Assembly: GCA_904501895.1 (NCBI GenBank)
Contig: CAJGCX010000021.1
Span: 1 to 18,060, forward strand
Direction of reading: 5' to 3'
Length of the DNA: 18,060 nucleotides
Source of the DNA: Clostridiaceae bacterium
Lineage (GTDB): Bacteria > Bacillota > Clostridia > Oscillospirales > Acutalibacteraceae
Each line of letters opens with the position of its first letter. Position 1 is the first letter of the stretch. Position numbers and translations under genes: made by a program. This document shows positions 14,706 to 18,060 of this stretch, one piece after another. The notes beneath the pieces were generated by a model, which saw only the letters and a program-made list of their open reading frames with translations, had not been told where the DNA came from and ran no database searches.

Positions 14706-16256
14706 ATGAAAAAGATTGTATCACTCGTTCTTTCATTGGTTATGGCTGTTACTGCTGTAATCGGTGCAGCTCCACTTGTTTATGCAACTCCTGACGGAAC
14801 ACAGATTCCTGTTGTTCACGTTGTGGGTACAGGAACACATATTGTCAGAACAAATGAAAATGGCGAAACAGAAAAGCTTTTCCCTTTCCAGATTCCGGAA
14901 GGATATATTGCTGAAAAAACTGAGGTTATGCTCCCTGTATTTGCAGAAGCATTCTTCACACAGGAATGGGACGAATTCTGTGATGTGCTTTATGAAATTG
15001 TATCACCTATCTTCAGCAAAATGGCTCTTGATAAAAATGGTGAGGCATCTGACGGTAGCTATGCAGAAACCTCATGGTCAAGAGAAGAGATTGCAATGGC
15101 AGCTGCTGACGGAGTTAACGGTGCAACAGACTATATGTTCTATTACGACTGGCGTGTTGACCCATTTGAAACATCTGACAAGCTTCACGAGTATGTGCAG
15201 GCTGTTATGGAGATAACAGGCTCTGATAAGGTTGCTCTTTATGGCCGTTGCCTTGGTTCAAATATCGTTTCAGCATATATGTATGAATATGGTAATCTCG
15301 GACACGTTTCTGATGTTATTCATTATGCAAGTGCTGCCTATGGTGCGACACCTTGCAGTAAAATGTTTACAGGTGAGCTTTACCTTAACGCTGATGCAAT
15401 TGAAAATTTCGTATATGATATTGACTTAGGTCTTGGTGAAATGGTTACAGACCTTATTCAGTCACTTGTAACTCTTATGAATTACACTTATGGCACAGAT
15501 ATTCTCTCCTGGGCTGTTAACAATGTTGTTGAAGATATTTATCTTGACATTTTCCCAAGAATTATGGTTGAAAGTTACGGCACATTCCCTGCATATTGGA
15601 CAATGGTTTCAATTGAGGACTATGACCGTGCTATGGAAACTGTTTTCTATGGTAAAGACCTTAACGAATATGCAGGTCTTATTGAAAAAATCGAGTATTA
15701 CTATAACAATGTTCGAGTACCATTTGAAGAAAATGCTACAGCACAGATGGAGCAGGGCATTGAATTCTCAAATATCGTTAAGTATGGTTATACAAACTAT
15801 CCTATCGCAAAAAATGCAGATGAACTTGCTGACGGTATGGTAACTGTTCGCGAAAGTTCATTTGGTGCAACTACTTCAAATACCGAAGATACACTTTCAC
15901 CAATATATATTTTGAAAGCACGTATTAACGGAACAGATAAGTACATTTCACCTGATTGTCAGATTGACGCTTCAACGGGATTTTCAAGAGATACAACATG
16001 GTATGTAAAGAATCTTGAGCATACTGTATTTCCTGAATGTATCAATGGTCTTGTAAGTGATATTGTCAACAACAAGGATTTCAATATCGAAAGCAATCCT
16101 GAATACCCTCAGTTTATGGTTTATGATGATGCAACAAGTACTATTTCACCAATGACAGAGGATAATATGGACACAACAGACCGTTATGAAACACCATTTA
16201 TCACAGCGTTGTTCACTTTCTTTAAGTCTGTTTTCGCACTTATTGCAGCATCATAA
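14706..16256 (+). CDS. Secreted alpha/beta hydrolase, LCAT-like, with Cys at the nucleophile elbow
   Basis: A 516-residue exported protein. A classical signal peptide (KK at 2-3, hydrophobic core 5-21) probably ends after VYA at residue 27. IPVVHVVGTGT (34-44) matches the strand and oxyanion turn of alpha/beta hydrolases. YDWRVDP (147-153) and YGTFPAYWTM (291-300) recall the lecithin:cholesterol acyltransferase/phospholipid acyltransferase group. The elbow reads G180-R-C182-L-G184 instead of GxSxG, so the nucleophile would be cysteine, as in dienelactone hydrolase and PHA synthase. H439 in LEHTVFPE is a candidate catalytic His; the acid is not identified. The last 18 residues are hydrophobic and might hold it at the membrane. 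AAGAGG precedes the ATG. Single gene between its own promoter and terminator; substrate unknown. Confidence 0.75.
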   Translation: MKKIVSLVLSLVMAVTAVIGAAPLVYATPDGTQIPVVHVVGTGTHIVRTNENGETEKLFPFQIPEGYIAEKTEVMLPVFAEAFFTQEWDEFCDVLYEIVSPIFSKMALDKNGEASDGSYAETSWSREEIAMAAADGVNGATDYMFYYDWRVDPFETSDKLHEYVQAVMEITGSDKVALYGRCLGSNIVSAYMYEYGNLGHVSDVIHYASAAYGATPCSKMFTGELYLNADAIENFVYDIDLGLGEMVTDLIQSLVTLMNYTYGTDILSWAVNNVVEDIYLDIFPRIMVESYGTFPAYWTMVSIEDYDRAMETVFYGKDLNEYAGLIEKIEYYYNNVRVPFEENATAQMEQGIEFSNIVKYGYTNYPIAKNADELADGMVTVRESSFGATTSNTEDTLSPIYILKARINGTDKYISPDCQIDASTGFSRDTTWYVKNLEHTVFPECINGLVSDIVNNKDFNIESNPEYPQFMVYDDATSTISPMTEDNMDTTDRYETPFITALFTFFKSVFALIAAS

Positions 16257-16274
16257 TTTCAGATGATATAAAAA

Positions 16275-16310
16275 GAACGGTAGGAGTAAAATCTTACCGT
16301 TCCTTCTTTT
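16275..16310 (+). terminator. Intrinsic terminator after the secreted hydrolase
   Basis: GAACGGTA (16275-16282) pairs with TACCGTTC (16295-16302) around a 12-base loop, followed by the T-rich CTTCTTTT. Confidence 0.75.
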
Positions 16311-16321
16311 GTAAAAAAAAT

Positions 16322-16346
16322 AAGGTGGAGATTCGTTCTCCACCTT
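16322..16346. terminator. Terminator of the hslO operon, possibly bidirectional
   Basis: A perfect 10-bp stem (16322-16331 with 16337-16346) closes a 5-base loop. On the minus strand it is followed by a run of eight Ts just beyond an A, 8 bases after the hslO stop region begins; on the plus strand by TTTTATT. It mainly ends the leftward operon and backs up the preceding plus-strand terminator. Confidence 0.9.
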
Positions 16347-16353
16347 TTATTGT

Positions 16354-17235
16354 TTATTTACTTGCTTCCTTTAAAAGCTTTAAAATCTTTTCTCTTGGGA
16401 AGATGTATTTCTTATTACAGAAATGACAGCAAACTTCAGTCTGCTCATCCTCTGCCATTTCACGAAGACCATCTTCACCGGCACTGATAAGTGCTCGTGT
16501 TACTCTTTCTGTACTGCAATCACATCTGTATTCCACATTCTGTGTGTCAAGAAGCTCCATTTTAAATTCAGAAAGAACAGTTTCACAGATTTGTTCAGGA
16601 GTAAGTCCGTCTGCAAGCATTGTTGTAACAGGTTTAATGCCCTCAAGACTTTTTTCAACAAGTGAAATTGTGTCTTCGCCTGCAGTAGGTAAAAGCTGAA
16701 TTAAAAATCCACCTGCTAAAAGCACGTTTTCAGTTTCAGGGTCAACGAGTACACCTAATGCACAAACAGTAGGAGTCTGTTCACTTGTTGCATAATATGC
16801 AGTAATATCCTCTGCAATTTCACCTGAAATAATAGGTGTCTGTGCGCAGTAAGGCTCTTTAAGTCCTAAATCCTTAATAACTGTTAAAAATCCGTCTTTA
16901 CCAACAGCACCTGAAACATCAAGCTTACCTTTGTTGTTAAGAGGAAGATTAACTCGTGAATCACCGATATAGCCCTTAACCTGACCCTTTGAATTTGCAA
17001 CTGCAACAACAGGAGCAGCAGGACCACCACCACTTATTTTAAGAGTGAGTGTGTCCTTTTCACCCTTTAAGAGCGCACCCATCATAGAAGCACCCGTTAT
17101 AAGTCTTCCTAATGCAGCAGAGCAAACCTTTGAGGTGTTGTGAGTATTCTGCATTTCTCTCACCATTTCGGTTGAGTCAAGTGCAAGACAGTAAAGTGTA
17201 CCGTCTTCAGAAATCATTCTTACTAATTTATTCAT
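16354..17235 (-). CDS. hslO: Redox-regulated chaperone Hsp33
   Basis: A cytoplasmic holdase switched on by oxidation and unfolding. Of 293 residues, the N-terminal domain has the family motifs SAALGRLITGASMMGALLKG (39-58), KISGGGP (66-72) and GYIGDSRVNLP (88-98). The C-terminal Zn switch has CxC at C238/C240 and CxxC at C270/C273 (CHFC), followed by KKYIF, so all four redox cysteines are present. An extra C269 directly precedes the CxxC. The gene overlaps the upstream methyltransferase gene by ATGA, so the two are translationally coupled. For a strict anaerobe it is a plausible defence against transient oxygen or hypochlorous stress. Confidence 0.97.
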   Translation of the reverse strand: MNKLVRMISEDGTLYCLALDSTEMVREMQNTHNTSKVCSAALGRLITGASMMGALLKGEKDTLTLKISGGGPAAPVVAVANSKGQVKGYIGDSRVNLPLNNKGKLDVSGAVGKDGFLTVIKDLGLKEPYCAQTPIISGEIAEDITAYYATSEQTPTVCALGVLVDPETENVLLAGGFLIQLLPTAGEDTISLVEKSLEGIKPVTTMLADGLTPEQICETVLSEFKMELLDTQNVEYRCDCSTERVTRALISAGEDGLREMAEDEQTEVCCHFCNKKYIFPREKILKLLKEASK

Positions 17236-18005
17236 TTCAGTTCATCCTTAAAAATAGTTTCATTTTTTTTGCAAACAAAAGTAATTCTTTCTGTGGTGTC
17301 TGTTACAGGCTTTTCACTGTAATCATCATTTGTCTCAATAAGTGTGAAACCACATTTTTTAATTATTTTATTAATTTCATCAATATTGTAAATGTATTCA
17401 GAAAAGCTTTCACTATATCTTTCATAACATTTATCATCTTCATTTTTTATGAAAAAGTCAAGGTCGATATCCGTCTTGCCATTTTTCTCATCAAGTGAAT
17501 TCTGCCAGGCACAATAAACCTCATCCATATCGTAAATGAATGTGTTGTTTCCAAGAATTTCCTTGTGCTTATATGGAGTGTTCATATCGAAGATAAAAAT
17601 ACCACCCATATTCATAAAAAGAGATACAAGAGAAAGTGCTTTTTCAACCTTTTCAATACTGTCAATATGATTGATTGTGTCAAGACAAGAAACAGCACAG
17701 TCAATAGTGCCGAAAAGGTCAAGCTCTTCAGCCTTCTGACAAAGAAACATAGCAGAGGACTCTTCCTCATATTTCTTCTCGTTTGCCACCATAAGCATAT
17801 CTTCACTTGCATCAACACCGATAATGTCAAAGCCCAGCTTTTCCATTAAAAATGAGAGCGTACCTGTGCCACAGCCAAGGTCAAGCAAAAGCCCTCCGTC
17901 AACACCGTTTCTGTGTAACAGAGAGCAAATCTTATGGGCGATTTTTTCATATTCAACATTTTCTGTTAAAATGTCATAGCTGTAAGAAAAAATACCGTAA
18001 CTCAT
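17232..18005 (-). CDS. Class I SAM-dependent methyltransferase, substrate unknown
   Basis: A 257-residue soluble enzyme with a Rossmann methyltransferase fold. SAM motif I is LDLGCGTGTLS (41-51), the acidic end of the second strand is D65 in IIGVDASEDML, and the post-I region (CAVSCLDTINHI) supplies the usual fourth-strand acidic position. The start FSYSYDILTENVEYEKIA is common in a broad Firmicutes family annotated only as class I methyltransferase. The acidic C-terminal half gives no substrate clue. It overlaps both the upstream gene and hslO by 4 bases (ATGA each), so all three are one coupled operon. Confidence 0.88.
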   Translation of the reverse strand: MSYGIFSYSYDILTENVEYEKIAHKICSLLHRNGVDGGLLLDLGCGTGTLSFLMEKLGFDIIGVDASEDMLMVANEKKYEEESSAMFLCQKAEELDLFGTIDCAVSCLDTINHIDSIEKVEKALSLVSLFMNMGGIFIFDMNTPYKHKEILGNNTFIYDMDEVYCAWQNSLDEKNGKTDIDLDFFIKNEDDKCYERYSESFSEYIYNIDEINKIIKKCGFTLIETNDDYSEKPVTDTTERITFVCKKNETIFKDELK

Positions 18006-18060
18006 TCTTCAACTCTATCAAAAATCTTTTCATAACCGTCAGCGCCATACTGAAGTGAAC
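18002..18060 (-). CDS. C-terminal end of an unidentified gene
   Basis: The minus strand is open from the window edge to a TGA at 18004-18002 that overlaps the methyltransferase ATG. The visible last residues read SLQYGADGYEKIFDRVEE. The tight ATGA overlap supports it as a real gene and the next upstream member of the hslO operon. Too little is visible to name a family. Confidence 0.6.
   Translation of the reverse strand, partial: SLQYGADGYEKIFDRVEE

Overview
The window is a chromosomal segment from a low-GC, Gram-positive anaerobe, most likely a gut Clostridia member of the Ruminococcaceae/Oscillospirales type. Supporting this are AGGAGG-type ribosome binding sites, a clostridial 2[4Fe-4S] ferredoxin, the Firmicutes gene order darA-holB-ricT, Hsp33, a DUF368 (PopT) transporter, and two classes of intergenic palindromic repeat that I recall from such genomes. 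This placement is inferred from gene content; no rRNA or other decisive marker is present.

Layout: four blocks of alternating strand. (1) Bases 1-4991, plus strand: the end of a citrate synthase gene, an unrecognised polytopic membrane protein and an AEC-family transporter; then the c-di-AMP receptor DarA, the clamp-loader subunit HolB and the PSP1-domain protein RicT; then a small ferredoxin with its own promoter and a bidirectional terminator. (2) Bases 5068-11403, minus strand, read right to left: a small beta-rich hypothetical protein, a 145-bp array of AGTGAAGTT repeats, a four-helix-bundle (S23/IVP) protein translationally coupled to the rRNA methyltransferase RlmD, a REP-like palindromic repeat, then a tightly spaced operon of a DUF4375-like protein, PopT, a cytoplasmic GH35 beta-galactosidase and a cytoplasmic SGNH esterase. 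(3) Bases 11581-16256, plus strand: a membrane-anchored UDP-GlcNAc 4,6-dehydratase-type enzyme, branched-chain aminotransferase IlvE, and a secreted alpha/beta hydrolase with cysteine where serine is usual. (4) Bases 16354-18060, minus strand: an ATGA-coupled operon of an unidentified gene (only its end visible), a SAM methyltransferase and the Hsp33 chaperone.

Most of the window is housekeeping. The best candidate for something unusual is the four-helix-bundle gene with its repeat array. Three repeats in one orientation face four in the other, so its mRNA leader can fold into a long hairpin ending directly at its Shine-Dalgarno, and the gene sits as a coupled cistron in front of rlmD. This resembles a compact, possibly mobile or self-regulating RNA-protein element. 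The second candidate is the Cys-nucleophile secreted hydrolase. No phage, CRISPR, toxin-antitoxin or complete insertion sequence is visible, and no gene-free gap exceeds about 180 bases.
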